From Kappaphycus alvarezii (lineage: Eukaryota; Rhodophyta; Florideophyceae; Gigartinales; Solieriaceae), in the NCBI GenBank assembly GCA_002205965.3, contig NADL03000620.1:2232001-2296000 (forward strand): a DNA stretch of 64,000 nucleotides. Direction: 5' to 3'. The position numbers were made by a program, and so were the translations under genes. Shown piece by piece: positions 36,036-47,083 of the stretch; the stretch's first letter is position 1, and every line of letters starts with the position of its first letter. The notes below the pieces were generated by a model, which saw only the letters and a list, made by a program, of their open reading frames with translations, made no database searches and was not told the origin of the DNA.

Positions 36036-36574
36036 GAGTTTAGCCACCCTATTTAAACCTAATTCTTTTAGGATTTTCACAGCGGGTTATTCAGGACTTT
36101 GCTTGTCGCATCTGCGTATGTCTTTAGTAAAGTAAAGAAATGAACAGGACAATAATGACAATGATACGGTAGACACTAATGTATCGGGGGAGGGGAGTTG
36201 GGGTTTTTTAATTATTCAAAAATATTTTTAGCCTACAGTCCCCGAAATTTAAACTTAAACAAAAAGATTTTTTGCTTCAAAATGACAGAGACTGTCTCTA
36301 TTCTCTCGACTACCTCGACTATGAGATTTGTCTATTAAACGACGAGAGATGGCCAAGATTGATAGAGATATACTGAATTTTTCGGTCACACTAAATAAAC
36401 AAAAAATCTCTATAGAATTAACGAAATTTCAAATGATAAGAGGACTTTTTGCCTGGCAAACGGCTTCTATCTCTAGGGAAAACTTCAAATCCTTTGCCAC
36501 TTTCTTTACGTAAATAGTTTGAGTAGTCCTGTAGACCCGATTAGGCGCTGTATCATCTGCAAATCATTCGCGTC
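36036..36574. other. No gene seen; left flank of the Tc1-like element
   Basis: AT-rich sequence with a G-rich run near 36187-36205 and one short chance frame. The 5' terminal repeat of the Tc1-like element should lie here but was not identified. Confidence 0.3.
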
Positions 36575-36871
36575 ATGCTGACGGGAAAGTACCGCAGCGA
36601 TCTTAAAAAAGGCCAAATTTTGACCATGAGTACGGAGAAAATTCCAGTTTATGCAATTGCAAGAACTCTTTATCGGAGTCCAGGAACAGTCCAGAATTTT
36701 ATCATGAAACAGACTCAAAGACGCTTCACCGAAGCCCCAAGAACACAAAATGCTTTCCGAGTATGACCGACGTCGCATTTTTCGAATGGCATCTACAGGA
36801 AATTCAAGAGCTGTGTAGATCAAGCGGGTGCTATAATTGCAAGTTACTGTTCGTCGTATACAGCATGTGTT
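36575..36871 (+). pseudogene. Tc1-like transposase, 5' half, split by the LTR element
   Basis: The first 63 codons read MLTGKYRSDLKKGQILTM, then IPVYAIARTLYRSPGTVQNF. This is the paired-type helix-turn-helix that binds the terminal repeats in Tc1 transposases. From about 36750 the reading continues in another frame with EYDRRRIFRMASTGNSRAV and VTVRRIQHVLS, the second helix-turn-helix, with two in-frame stops. It stops at GTCTA (36872-36876), where the Gypsy LTR begins. The 3' half resumes after the second GTCTA at 44382. This copy was probably already decaying before it was split. Confidence 0.75.
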
Positions 36872-36876
36872 GTCTA
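36872..36876. repeat. Target-site duplication, left copy (GTCTA)
   Basis: Five bases directly before the TG of LTR A are repeated directly after the CA of LTR B (44382-44386). Five bases is the usual duplication made by Ty3/Gypsy integrases. Confidence 0.85.
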
Positions 36877-37593
36877 TGATGTGCGCAAATTCGCGCACGA
36901 AAAAATCTAGAGGACCATGATTGTATACAGTATCGGAATTGGGAAGATATTTTTACAGTTTTTGAATTTGCAAGATATTTTTAATTTGGGTGAGTGTGGC
37001 AAATTCGTCGGCTGATTTTTTTCATTTTAGGACACGCTGTCATAGTAGATGTCAGTACAGTTCCAGGTTGTGGGTGATACGACAAGTAGCTCTGAAAGGT
37101 CTATATAATGGCCACATCAATTCCCACCCCTGGCCGATGGATGGCTGGCATGGGTATGGCACCTAGATATTTACCTTGAGGAAATATCTTCTAATAGTCT
37201 CTCTGGTTCACACGATTACCGTGAATACATTTTATGGTTATTAGTATGTTTGTTGAGACTTTTGGGGTAGCCAAAAGTCTATATAAGCCGAGTAAACTGC
37301 TTCCTTTAGTGGAGGTGAAGCAAGTTGGCAGACAACTTCAAGCCAAGTCCCGAGTAGTAGGAAGTTGAGAGTCAACTTCAGACCCAAGAAAACTTTTTCT
37401 TACGCTAGTCGCAGAGCGTCGGTGGTAGACCCTGCCCCTTTTATACTTGCTTGTAGCTTCCTCAACTCTCTTCTATATACACTCCCTTTTGTTCGTTCAA
37501 CAATACCACGGCAGCACTTTTGTCGCTCGCAACACCTCCTTCTCAGGGTAATTGGTTCTGAGGATCTCTTCCCCCGCCGATTTACCCCTATCA
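36877..37593 (+). repeat. LTR A (5' LTR of element 1)
   Basis: 717 bp, beginning TGATGTGCGC and ending CCCCTATCA. A TATATAAG box lies at 37280-37287, placing the likely transcript start (R) near 37310. It is almost identical to LTRs B to E. Confidence 0.92.
37280..37287 (+). promoter_or_regulatory. TATA box in LTR A
   Basis: TATATAAG follows an 18-base imperfect palindrome (TTTTGGGGTAGCCAAAAG). The same arrangement is found at 44069-44076, 49600-49607, 56391-56398 and 61920-61927 in the other LTRs, which supports its role as the element's core promoter. Confidence 0.7.
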
Positions 37594-37612
37594 TTTGGTA
37601 CTCTTGTGGAGG
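37594..37612 (+). other. Candidate primer-binding site of element 1
   Basis: TGGTACTCTTGTGGAGG starts two bases after the LTR, where Gypsy elements pair with the 3' CCA end of a tRNA. The matching sequence is at 49913 and 62237. The tRNA could not be named. Confidence 0.5.
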
Positions 37613-37680
37613 GGGTTGCCCCGAGGTATTCGAGTTGAGCAGTAGTAAGGAACACTTCGGGGGATTTCTTTTCTGTAATC

Positions 37681-39552
37681 ATGGATCTCAACGCTGCTCG
37701 TATAACGTTCACAGGGGCAAGACTGAAGACGTTGAGGAGTTTCTTTACACATATGTCAACGTTGTGATGCGTGAGAAGGGCGATGAAGAGAAGGCCGCAA
37801 GTATTCGCCTATCTTCATGGTGACGCAAAGCACAAATATAAGTCCAAGTTTATCGACGGGTGGTCTCTTAACGGGAATGGGCGTAACTTCGGTGAGGTAT
37901 GTGAGTGGCTTGTGAAAGAGTATGCTAAGGAGGTAGAACCAGATGAGATGATTCGTACCGCCATAGAGGCCCGGCTCAACTTCGACGATTTGTTAAGCTC
38001 ATTGGTGTACTTGTGTGATCTTTATGAAAAGGCTGGGTTCAACGCCCAAGCCAAGTACGGAATGCTGCGTAAGGCGGCTATGGGGGATAAGCGGCTCTCC
38101 GATTTCCTCCTCATCAAGGGCCCTCACACTTTTGATGAACTGAAGGGTACCATAGTAGAATTTGTCAAAAATTCGGAGACGTTTCAGTCACTGAGTGAGG
38201 TACCGAGGGAAACCCGCACATCGATGTCTATCGTACATCCTGAAAAGAATTATCAAAGGCCGGCTACTAGTGCAGCGGCATTAGAATCTGTCAGGAGCGA
38301 TGTCAAAAACTTGGAAGAAAGGTTGGAAACCCGATTCGATAATCGACTTGACATGATAACCTCGCAGTTGGAAAGCCTTACTCTTACCATTAAGAAGAAC
38401 CAGTCTGGGGCCCCTAAGGCCGCAGAAGTCTGTTCTTACTGTCACAAGCCTGGACACTTTGCAAACAGGTGTCCTGATAATCCACATAGAAACACTCGTT
38501 GTGCAAAGTGCGGTCGATATGGGCATCATGAAAGTAACTGCTGGTCTAAAGACAACAGAAGAGCAAATTTATCGGAAGCAAGGAGTGAGTCAGGACCAGA
38601 GGTGAAAATCTTACAAAATAGAAGGGATCAAAGGTTGACGGATGCCGGTAACGTATCCATCGCTGAAGAGATTAGTCAAGTCAATGTGACAAAAAGGGAT
38701 GGGGAAGGGAACATTTTATCGAAGAAACCTAGGCTAGAGTATGGAATGCTGGAGCATATCCCAGCACCTGTACCTCCTCGAACCAAGAGGTCTGATCAAG
38801 TTGTTCCAGGAGTGGGAGTCACTCCGGCCAAGAAGACGAAAAAGAGTAAGAAAGTTAAGAGTATCTCTAAGGACGTACTAGAGTATGTGAAGAGGTACAA
38901 TTTGGTGGCTGAGCTTGCATCGGCCCCAACTGGGATAACGTTTGGTCAACTTTTGAGGGGCGACGCAGAGGATGCGAGAAAAGAACTCAAAAAAATTATC
39001 AGGTCTAATAAGTCCGCTAAGGGTAAGAAACTGTTTCTTCAATCGGCCTCGACAGCACCAAGACGTCTTAAGCTGGTACCAGTCAAAGTATTGGGTATGA
39101 AAACCCAAGCTCTCTTCGATTCGGGTGCTGTTCCAAACCTCATTTCAGAAACTTTGGTGACAGATCTAGGTCTCGAAATTACTCCAACGACTCGAAAAAT
39201 AACTGTAGCGGATGGAACCGTCTCAAAATGCATGGGCACTGTTGACAAGGTTTCCGTGTTCTTTGGGGACTCTAAAGTTGATGTAGACTTTCTTGTCATG
39301 CGGATCTCCCTTTCGATGCAATCATTGGCTGCCCACCATGGAAAGACTAGGACATGCATTGACTTGGGCAACCAAATGGTTTCAGTTAATATTGACGGCA
39401 GAACCGTGAAGATGCCCCTGGATTTCGACAAAAGCACGCATCCTGAAGATTTAAAAGAAACGGACAGTGAAGATTTCACTTCTAGCTATGACAGCGAAGA
39501 TTCGGAACCAACTAACACTTTCGGAAGTGGAAAAGGGTACCCTCGGGGGTAA
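37681..39552 (+). CDS. gag-protease region of Gypsy element 1
   Basis: The region begins MDLNAARITF, followed by a helical capsid-like part (FDDLLSSLVYLCDLYEKAG and others). It has two CX2CX4HX4C zinc knuckles near 38430-38550 (CSYCHKPGHFANRC and CAKCGRYGHHESNC) that bind the genomic RNA. After a long Lys-rich linker comes a retropepsin active site, LFDSGAVPNLIS, at 39111-39146, so protease is encoded with gag. An acidic tail ends at TAA 39550-39552, which overlaps the next ATG (TAATG). In this copy the region is broken. Confidence 0.8.
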
Positions 39553-42500
39553 TGAACATGGCATGGGACGATTATGATTCCGGGTTTGAAACAGATGACG
39601 ACTGGATTCTAGGATAAGTTTGAAACCCGAATGTGTTTCTTTTTGCGATGATATCGAATCAAAGGACAGAATTCGGAGCATGAAAGAAGATTACCTTTGC
39701 AAAGAAAATAAGAATACGTCGAATTCCATATATGAAGATGTGAGCACGACGGAAGAGGTCCTTCAAAATATTGAGGTTGAGGATCAAGAAGAAAAAGGGC
39801 GCCAAATGGCAGAAATCCAAGGAAAAGTGCAGCACCTTCCCGCCCCGCCTCACTGAAAATATCCGACATGTTAACATCTTCCGAAGTAATTGCATGGAGC
39901 GTTTCAGATTTAAGACAAGCAAGTGTACCGGTTACTCACTCGTTCGAACTTACCGACACTCAACCGATTTACCACAAGCCTAGACGTCAACCGCCAAAAT
40001 ATGACCAATTTATCTCAGAAAATGTTACAAGTATGCTGAAAAATGATATTATTCGACCAGTTTCATCCCCATGGTCGTTTCCAGTTGTGGTCGCACCAAA
40101 GAAGGATGGAAAGCTGCGTTTTTGCGTCGATTACCGACAACTGAACCAGAGAATGATACCCGATCGATTTCCGATTCCGAACATGGAGGAGATCCTCGAG
40201 GACCTGAAGGACGGGAGATATTTCACCTCAATTGACCTTTACACTGGCTATTGGCAGATTCCATTGGATGAAAAATGTAAGGAAAAAACAACCTTTACCA
40301 GCAAAGCCGGTACGTTCAGGTTCGAAGTGATGCCTTTTGGTCTCATGAATGCACCAGCTACATTCCAAAGAATGATGAACGAGGTTTTGAAAGGACTTCC
40401 ATTCGCAAGAGTCTATATCGATGATGTCGTCATATTCTCAGAAACATTGGATCAGCACATCTCGCACGTCAAGACAGTTGTGGAGAGGATATCGGAGTAT
40501 AGCTTGAAAATTAAGTTGAGCAAATGCTTCTTTGCGAAAACTTCTATCCAATTACTCGGTCATATCGTCGACCAAGAGGGAATTAGAGTGGATCCAGAGA
40601 AAACGAAAAAAATAAAGTTGGCACCAAGGCCCGCTTCAAAGACGGAGGTCCGAAGCTTCTTAGGACTGGCCTCATATTACAGAAGATTTATCAAAGATTT
40701 CGCCAAGACTGCAGCACCGTTACATGCCAGCACTACGAAGAACGGAAAATTTTACTGGAACAAGGAAATGGAAACTGCATTTCAGGAGCTTAAAGATAAG
40801 CTATGTGTCCCCCCAGTTCTCATGTACCCAGATTTCAAGAGACCATTCGTTGTGGAGACAGATGCCTCAGAACGGTCTTTGGGTGCCGTTTTGTCCCAAA
40901 AAGATGAAAACGGAAGACTACACCCTGTTCAATTCGCAAGCCGAACTCTGAATGATGCGGAAAAGAGATACTCAGTCTGCGAGAAAGAAGCGCTAGCTGT
41001 CGTCTTCGCGCTGAAAAAGTTTCGCGTATACCTTTTATCACTCGAGAAATTTGTCTTGATAACTGATCACCAGGCACTTAAAACAGCATTCCAAAAGAAG
41101 GATGTACATCACCGCTTGGCCCGATGGCTCGACATTTTCGCAGAATATCGGTTTGAAATTGTGTATAGACCCGGACGCAATAATCAGCCTGCCGATTACC
41201 TATCCCGCTTGAGGGACGCACTGATTCCAAATGAAAAAGCTTCGGAGGACATCGTCGGAGTCGCCGAGTTGCAGTTGCCGAACGATAACGAGTACGAAGC
41301 TAATATTCACGGACTGATCAAATTCCTCGATGGACTAGAAATGAGAAAGGTTGATCTTGAACACCGAAATTGGGTACGCAGGAATCAAAAGGCTTTTACA
41401 TTGTGGAATGGGAAACTCTTCCGGCACACTAAAGCCGGTCCCCGACTAGTGGCCCCTTTGAAAGAAAGAATGAAGATCTTGAGGACTTTCCATGATGAGC
41501 TAGGGCATTGGGATCTCGAAACAACCAAAAAATTCGTAACTGAGAGATTCTGGTGGCCCGGTATCCATAAGGACGTCTATAATTTCGTGAAAAGCTGCGA
41601 CAACTGCCAAAAATTCACTCCAATACGGAAGTATAAGACAACTCTAAGTTTTCCAGTTTCCGGTCTCTTTGAAACCTTCTCAATTGACTTCGCGGGCCCG
41701 TTCAAGGAAACTTCTTCCGGAAACAAATATCTCCTTATAGGGGTGGAACATCTTACTGGATGGCCAATAGCAGTTGCAGTCGAGGAGGCAAATGCTGAGG
41801 TGGTACTGAGATTCATCGAAAAAGAAATAATTGAACCGTTTGGTCTTCCAAAAAGGATCATCTCGGATAACGCCCTTTGTTTTACTGCAACTTCACTTTT
41901 TTTTGGAAGAGAAAGGGATTCAGCTGAAGACCGTTCTCGCATACGCTCCTATGTCCAACGGGAAAGCGGAGAGGATGGTTGGAACCATCAAACGAGCAAT
42001 ATCGAAAACTATGTGGAGAATGAAATCCAGTGGGAAGATGCCTTACCAAAAGTGTTATACGGCTACCGTCGAAGAAGAGGAAGAAATGGACGCTCACCAT
42101 TCGAGCTAATGTACGGAAGGGCTCCTAGAATGTTACAGAGAGACATGGAAACAAATATTATCGATGAAGAGAGTAGGGAAGTTGAACTACTGGCCACCGA
42201 AGGCTGGAGATCACACCGCGCGCTAACACAGACAAGAAATAAGGATGCAGAACCTGCAGTCAGAACCTTTTCAGTTGGCTCTAAAGTACTTGTAGTACAT
42301 GGAAAAGCAATGCAGCAGGCTGTGAAGTGGCCGGCCTTCCAAACCAAGTACTCGAACCCTTGCATCGTCACGGAGGAAAGACACCCGCACTATCAGCTCT
42401 GTTCAAGCTCAGGGAAGAGATCAAGGAGGGCCATCCATGCACGTCGTCTGGTCCCTTACCATCAGAGGCCTGAAGAATTCCTTCTCACACAGGACTATGC

Positions 42501-43633
42501 GCAACCACGGGGCATACTCATCTTTAACTATAGAATGATTCCTATGGGAGGAAAAAGGGCCTGGGAATGGATCATCTCGGTTACGCGGGACTACTACGAA
42601 CTCCACGTAATCATCCATTTCTACATTAATATATGCCTATGTTTTCGTACGTTGAACGGACCATTGCTACCTGAAGAAGATTTCCGACTATTAATAAGAG
42701 TTCTATTTTCATTCCAAAACGGAAGGTTCACGGAAGCAGGTCCAGAGTTTGTGGAGGTAATATATCATTACTCTATAGGAAGATATGGAATGGTAGCTGC
42801 TGGAGACTTGTCGCAAACGTATCTGAATATTATCCGTCCAATTTACGTATTTCTCAAGAACAACCAAGACGTGCGACTGAGAGGTTACGCCTTACCCCCG
42901 GATATGGAATACAGGCTGGTCCCGTATCCTCTATGGGAACCTTACGTTTCTCCGCCACAAATTGGGAACGTTGGAGGCGGCGAGGATCCTCCTGAAGCAG
43001 TGATGATGACCAGAGGAGGACCTTCAGGAGACAACAACCCGCCCAGAAGAGGTTCCGGTCGTCCCCGAGAGGACCTCGTGCAGGTCCCAGTACGTCAGGA
43101 GCTGGTCGCGGCCATTCATCGGGACCGTCCACCACAACTTCATCTCTAGCTCTCCTTCACAACCATGCACAGCATACAGTCGGAAGAAGAAGATTATCTT
43201 TTTGGCTGCGCAATATCTCCGAGGATGCGAACGATGCGCAGGTCATTTCTTATTTCATGATAAGCATCTGTTTATGTTTTAGGGCGCTACATGGACCGCA
43301 CTTATCTTACGAAGATTCGTTTCATTGATGATGCGCGTCTTCTTTTCTTATCGACATCCATTCCTCCGGCATCTTCCAGAAGAGTTTGCATATCACATAT
43401 ATTTTTTCACTCTTGGAAGATTCGGAAGAGTCACGGAAGAAGAATGTATTCAACCCCACCTCGATGTGATCAAACCAATATATGAGGCTATGCTACAAAG
43501 TGAGGTACCAGTAATGCGAACCTACTTTTTAGAGCATCATATTGGTAATCAGTTGCATCCGTACCCGTTTGAGAGACCATACATTTTATCAATAAGACAG
43601 CGAACACTAACGGAAGCAGAAGAAGAGCAGTGA
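39552..43633 (+). CDS. pol region of Gypsy element 1
   Basis: Order of parts: an acidic linker; reverse transcriptase (PVVVAPKKDGKLRFCVDYRQ, catalytic YIDD at 40414-40425); RNase H (VVETDASERSLGAVLSQ near 40850); an integrase zinc-binding region with HDELGHW and CDNCQKF (about 41490-41610); and an integrase core with DFAGPF, SDNALCF and SNGKAER. Then follow two related C-terminal domains of unknown function (about 42590-42960 and 43190-43620). No recognisable chromodomain follows the integrase. The copy is broken in a few places. Confidence 0.85.
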
Positions 43634-43653
43634 CGAGTCGGGACGTTCGTCTT

Positions 43654-43666
43654 GAGCGAGAGGGCG
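43654..43666 (+). other. Polypurine-type tract before LTR B
   Basis: GAGCGAGAGGGCG abuts the TG of LTR B; the same sequence abuts LTR D at 55976-55988. It is mostly purine and lies where plus-strand priming occurs in LTR elements. Confidence 0.6.
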
Positions 43667-44381
43667 TGATGTGCGCAAATTCGCACGAAAAAATCTAGAT
43701 GAGGACCATGATTGTATACAGTATCGGAATTGGGAAGATATTTTTACAGTTTTTGAATTTGCAAGATATTTTTAATTTGGGTGAGTGTGGCAAATTCGTC
43801 GGTTGATTTTTTCATTTTAGGACACGCTGTCATAGTAGATGTCAGTACAGTTCCAGGTTGTGGGTGATACTACAAGTAGCTCTGAAAGGTCTATATAATG
43901 GCCACATCAATTCCCACCCCTGGCCGATGGTGGCTGGCATGGGTATGGCACCTAGATATTTACCTTGAGGAAATATCTTCTAATAGTCTCTCTGGTTCAC
44001 ACGATTACCGTGAATACATTTTATGGTTATTAGTATGTTTGTTGAGACTTTTGGGGTAGCCAAAAGTCTATATAAGCCGAGTAAACTGCTTCCTTTAGTG
44101 GAGGTGAAGCAAGTTGGCAGACAACTTCAAGCCAAGTCCCGAGTAGTAGGAAGTTGAGAGTCAACTTCAGACCCAAGAAAACTTTTTCTTACGCTAGTCG
44201 CAGAGCGTCGGTGGTAGACCCTGCCCCTTTTATACTTGCTTGTAGCTTCCTCAACTCTCTTCTATATACACTCCCTTTTGTTCGTTCAACAATACCACGG
44301 CAGCACTTTTGTCGCTCGCAACACCTCCTTCTCAGGGTAATTGGTTCTGAGGATCTCTTCCCCGCCGATTTACCCCTATCA
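43667..44381 (+). repeat. LTR B (3' LTR of element 1)
   Basis: 715 bp, TGATGTGCGC to CCCCTATCA, followed directly by GTCTA at 44382-44386. The TATA box is at 44069-44076. Confidence 0.92.
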
Positions 44382-44386
44382 GTCTA

Positions 44387-44986
44387 CATCGCCTTTTGAA
44401 GTATAGAAGGGTGAAAAGGTTCTGGAAATGACGAGCGAGCACAAGAAAACTCGATGGCAGTAGTCTTGCCGACTTTTGTCAGAAGTTAACATTTTCTGGA
44501 CGCATGTCGTCTTTTCGGACTAGAAGAAATATAACATCGCTGGGCCTGAAGTATTCGCGATGTACTGGCATGACTTGTGCAAGGAACCACAGCGCTTCCA
44601 GACGAGGTAAAATGGCAGCGGTGTGATGGTATTGGCGGCTATTTCTTTATGGAACGTCACATTTGATTTTTTATCAGATAAGCAGGACTACAGCAAGTAA
44701 TGCACGACTCCAGAAAGTGGGTTGCTACACTGTACCGCTGAAGTTTTTGGCGAATCGACGACCTGGACATTTCGGTAAGACTAGCATTCACCGTTCCCAA
44801 CGGACCCATTCTTTTCTCTCTCAGCGCATCGTCATAGTGCTACAATTTTCACCTAAATCTTCATATCTAAATATAATTAAAAACGTACGGGGCTTACAGT
44901 TTTGTGGTTATATCCGCGGGGGAGGCGCTACGATAATGTGGCTGCTTTGTGCATCTATTGATAGTGGATACATACTGAACCTCTAG
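44387..44986 (+). pseudogene. Tc1-like transposase, 3' half (unit 1)
   Basis: This continues the transposase split at 36871. It reads EMTSEHKKTRWQ; FWTHVVFSD with the first catalytic Asp at 44518; KKYNIAGPEVFAMYWHDL; and NGSGVMVLAAISLWN. After a frame change comes the open stretch 44663-44986 with IHRSQRTHSFLSQR and YLNIIKNVRG. In family members the latter is PDLNPIENLW, so the catalytic Glu position is Lys here, and the usual QDNAxxH reads GKTSIH. With in-frame TAG and TAA codons as well, the enzyme is dead. Type DD34E is inferred from the motif layout. Confidence 0.75.
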
Positions 44987-45557
44987 CAGAGCCTACACAA
45001 GCGCATGCTCGCAGTAATTGATGAGTAATGGCGAGCGTACGAAGTACTCTATTGTTTAAGTAAAGGGAGAAATGTTTTATTGTGTTGCTTGTAATTTCGT
45101 CACTTTCGGACTACTATTTTTTATTTTCAGCTTCTCTTTTTTTTCGGTATTTAAACTTTACAATTCCGGTAGCTTCTGCGCTACTATAGAGCAGGTGTAG
45201 CCCTGTATTTATAGTCTGCTCAATTTAGAGATGGTTAGTGGCAATGGGGTAATTTTTGAGGACTGACCAATTTCATATTTGCACACTATGTTCCATAATG
45301 CATCAAATAATTGATACAAATAGTCGTCATGTGGGAATCAAGAAACAGTATATCCACCTAGTCAAGAACGGCAAAAATTTGGCCCTAACGCGCTTGTAAT
45401 GTAAAGTTTGTGTATAATTTGCGGGCAACAGTGCCACTTGTTGCAGTAAGCAGTAGAATCTAGCTAGGACCTTGTAACTCTCAGCAGTAATGTACAGTAA
45501 ATTATGTGCGATGTTAATGACGTAAACTTTGATGGCACTTTTACAGTACGGTACGAT
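44987..45557. other. Spacer stretch, no gene seen (unit 1)
   Basis: Probably the 3' flank of the Tc1-like element. No terminal repeat partner was recognised. The stretch is repeated at 57,310-57,885 in unit 2. Confidence 0.35.
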
Positions 45558-46426
45558 GGTAGTAAATCCTTACGAGTTTTAAAGCAAGAAAGTTTGCTGA
45601 TAGTATTCAGAGCTCCATGCAGTCATGCGGCTCATGCAGCGGGTGGAACCTAGCGCGCCTGCATCACTAGAAGGGTACATGCAAATGGGTAAGAAAGTCG
45701 CGAAGTTTTTGCTCAAGGGAGAAACCACGACGGGAAGCAGCGAAGGAATAGAGGCATCGGGAAAACCTCTGGCCTTCGTCCCCAAGGGGTCACAGATGTT
45801 AATCCTGGGGGGAGAGGAGTATATAGTTTTGGTCGTTGTAATCTCCGTAATGAAGATGTCTCTCGCGGCTTGCGATTGTCGCTGCATCGCATGCGATGAC
45901 TATACTTGGCGACATGTGGCGGCTAGCAGAGGGCTGGGCAACGGTACTGTCGAATGCGATATAACTTGTGATATCCCAGTTCGGCATAGTACGTACGTAG
46001 AGCGGCAGGGAGTGCCAGTGTCCAAGAAAGAAAGGGAAGTTCTACAAGGCAGCTAACATGCTGTGGACGCCACGACCGTCTTTGACTCGCTGCAACGGGG
46101 AGTTCTACGAAAAAATCAAAGATCCTGCCATGATCGGTGAACTGGAACTTCGCGTGCTCAACTTCTTGGATTTCCCTCGGTGCAAGCTCCTGTGCTAATT
46201 GCAACCCTTTGCTTTCAAATATTTTGTGGCCCCCTTTGTCGAAACAACCCAGTTTCTCAAGAGATCTTCCCGGCTATCGCTCACCGCCATCATAAACTCC
46301 ACGCAAGTTATTCATTGTCGCCCCCACCAGCGCCTCGGCGCTGTCATTCGGTCTGCTGCTGCTATCGCTAAAATTGCCTGTTCTCGGCTGCATATAACTG
46401 ACATGGACCACACAGTTTGCTCGTAA
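45558..46426 (+). pseudogene. Unrecognised coding segment in the spacer (unit 1)
   Basis: The longest open stretch is 45625-46056 (143 codons). It includes MQRVEPSAPASLEGYMQMGK, KVAKFLLKGETTTGSSEGIE and a cysteine cluster, CDCRCIACDDY. Further plus-strand reading up to 46426 (FYEKIKDPAMIGELELRVLN) is in another frame. The 5' part has a diverged homologue at 565-750, which implies a dispersed family rather than a unique gene. I do not recognise the protein. The minus strand also has a 94-codon frame (46204-45923); it is less likely because the repeat similarity to 565-750 lies outside it. Confidence 0.35.
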
Positions 46427-47083
46427 CTGAGAGCTCAGACCCATTCCTGTTTCCTGAAACAAAAGTGACCTGAACAAACCAATGCCCCAACAGAATAAAG
46501 ACTTTTAAAGGCCTAGGAGGGAAAAACGTTTTTCACCAATGAATTTAACAAATGGTAATAGTGTAAAGAAAAAAAGCAAATACACACAGGGAAGGACGGG
46601 CACACGTCAAAGTGCGAAAGCTCTCTGTGCTTTGTTCTTCAAACTTGGTGGTGCTGCCACTTCTTTATTCTCAACTAGAAGTTAGATATGTACTTATATA
46701 GTGTAATTGGAGCAATGAAATTGATGCCCTAGTCGAATGATATTTCGAGAGTAAAGGCAAGATTAAGATTCCAATTAAGTATCGATCCGAATTGATATCA
46801 TCAAGAAAATTCCAGTTTTGGAATAATTCAAGTTGACGCATGAAATGATGCACTTTAGTATCAATTAAACCATATTACAACTAATTATCAATTAAACAAT
46901 AGCCTTCCTAATGTTTAACATACATTCACCTCTTATGTCGGAGTACAACTCGATTATAGCGATTAATTCCTAGTAGGGCTCATTACCCATTGTTCGACAC
47001 TGTGACTGACCTTATTTGTCTCAAGGTGTCTTTTCATAGCATTATTACTTCTTTTCTCGGTCGGTGAGTCGGTAATATTGTCC
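46427..47083. other. AT-rich spacer stretch, no gene seen (unit 1)
   Basis: AT-rich sequence with TATCAATTAAAC-like repeats near 46857-46897. It lies beyond the 3' end of the minus-strand Copia-like fragment and may include its LTR; no second copy of an LTR was found. Confidence 0.3.

Larger units (their letters stand above)
36877..44381 (+). mobile_element. Ty3/Gypsy LTR retrotransposon, element 1
   Basis: 7505 bp with two LTRs of about 716 bp (TG...CA) and a 5-bp target duplication. Parts in order: primer site starting TGGTACTC two bases after the LTR; gag from 37681; two CCHC knuckles; protease; RT, RNase H and integrase in Gypsy order; duplicated C-terminal domains; a purine tract directly before the second LTR. 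The LTRs look nearly identical, so the insertion is young. The coding region has roughly four to six apparent breaks, some of which may be sequence errors. Confidence 0.92.

Noticed and set aside
37365-37823. 152-codon frame beginning inside LTR A
   Set aside because: It starts in the R/U5 part of the LTR and runs across the primer site. The same LTR portion is open in every LTR without any protein-like features.
33877-44520. TAG as a sense codon (reassigned genetic code)
   Set aside because: TAG interrupts the acidic frame twice, and the Tc1-like frame once at a usual Glu position. But TAA also interrupts the Tc1, LINE and pogo remnants, so ordinary decay explains all of them.
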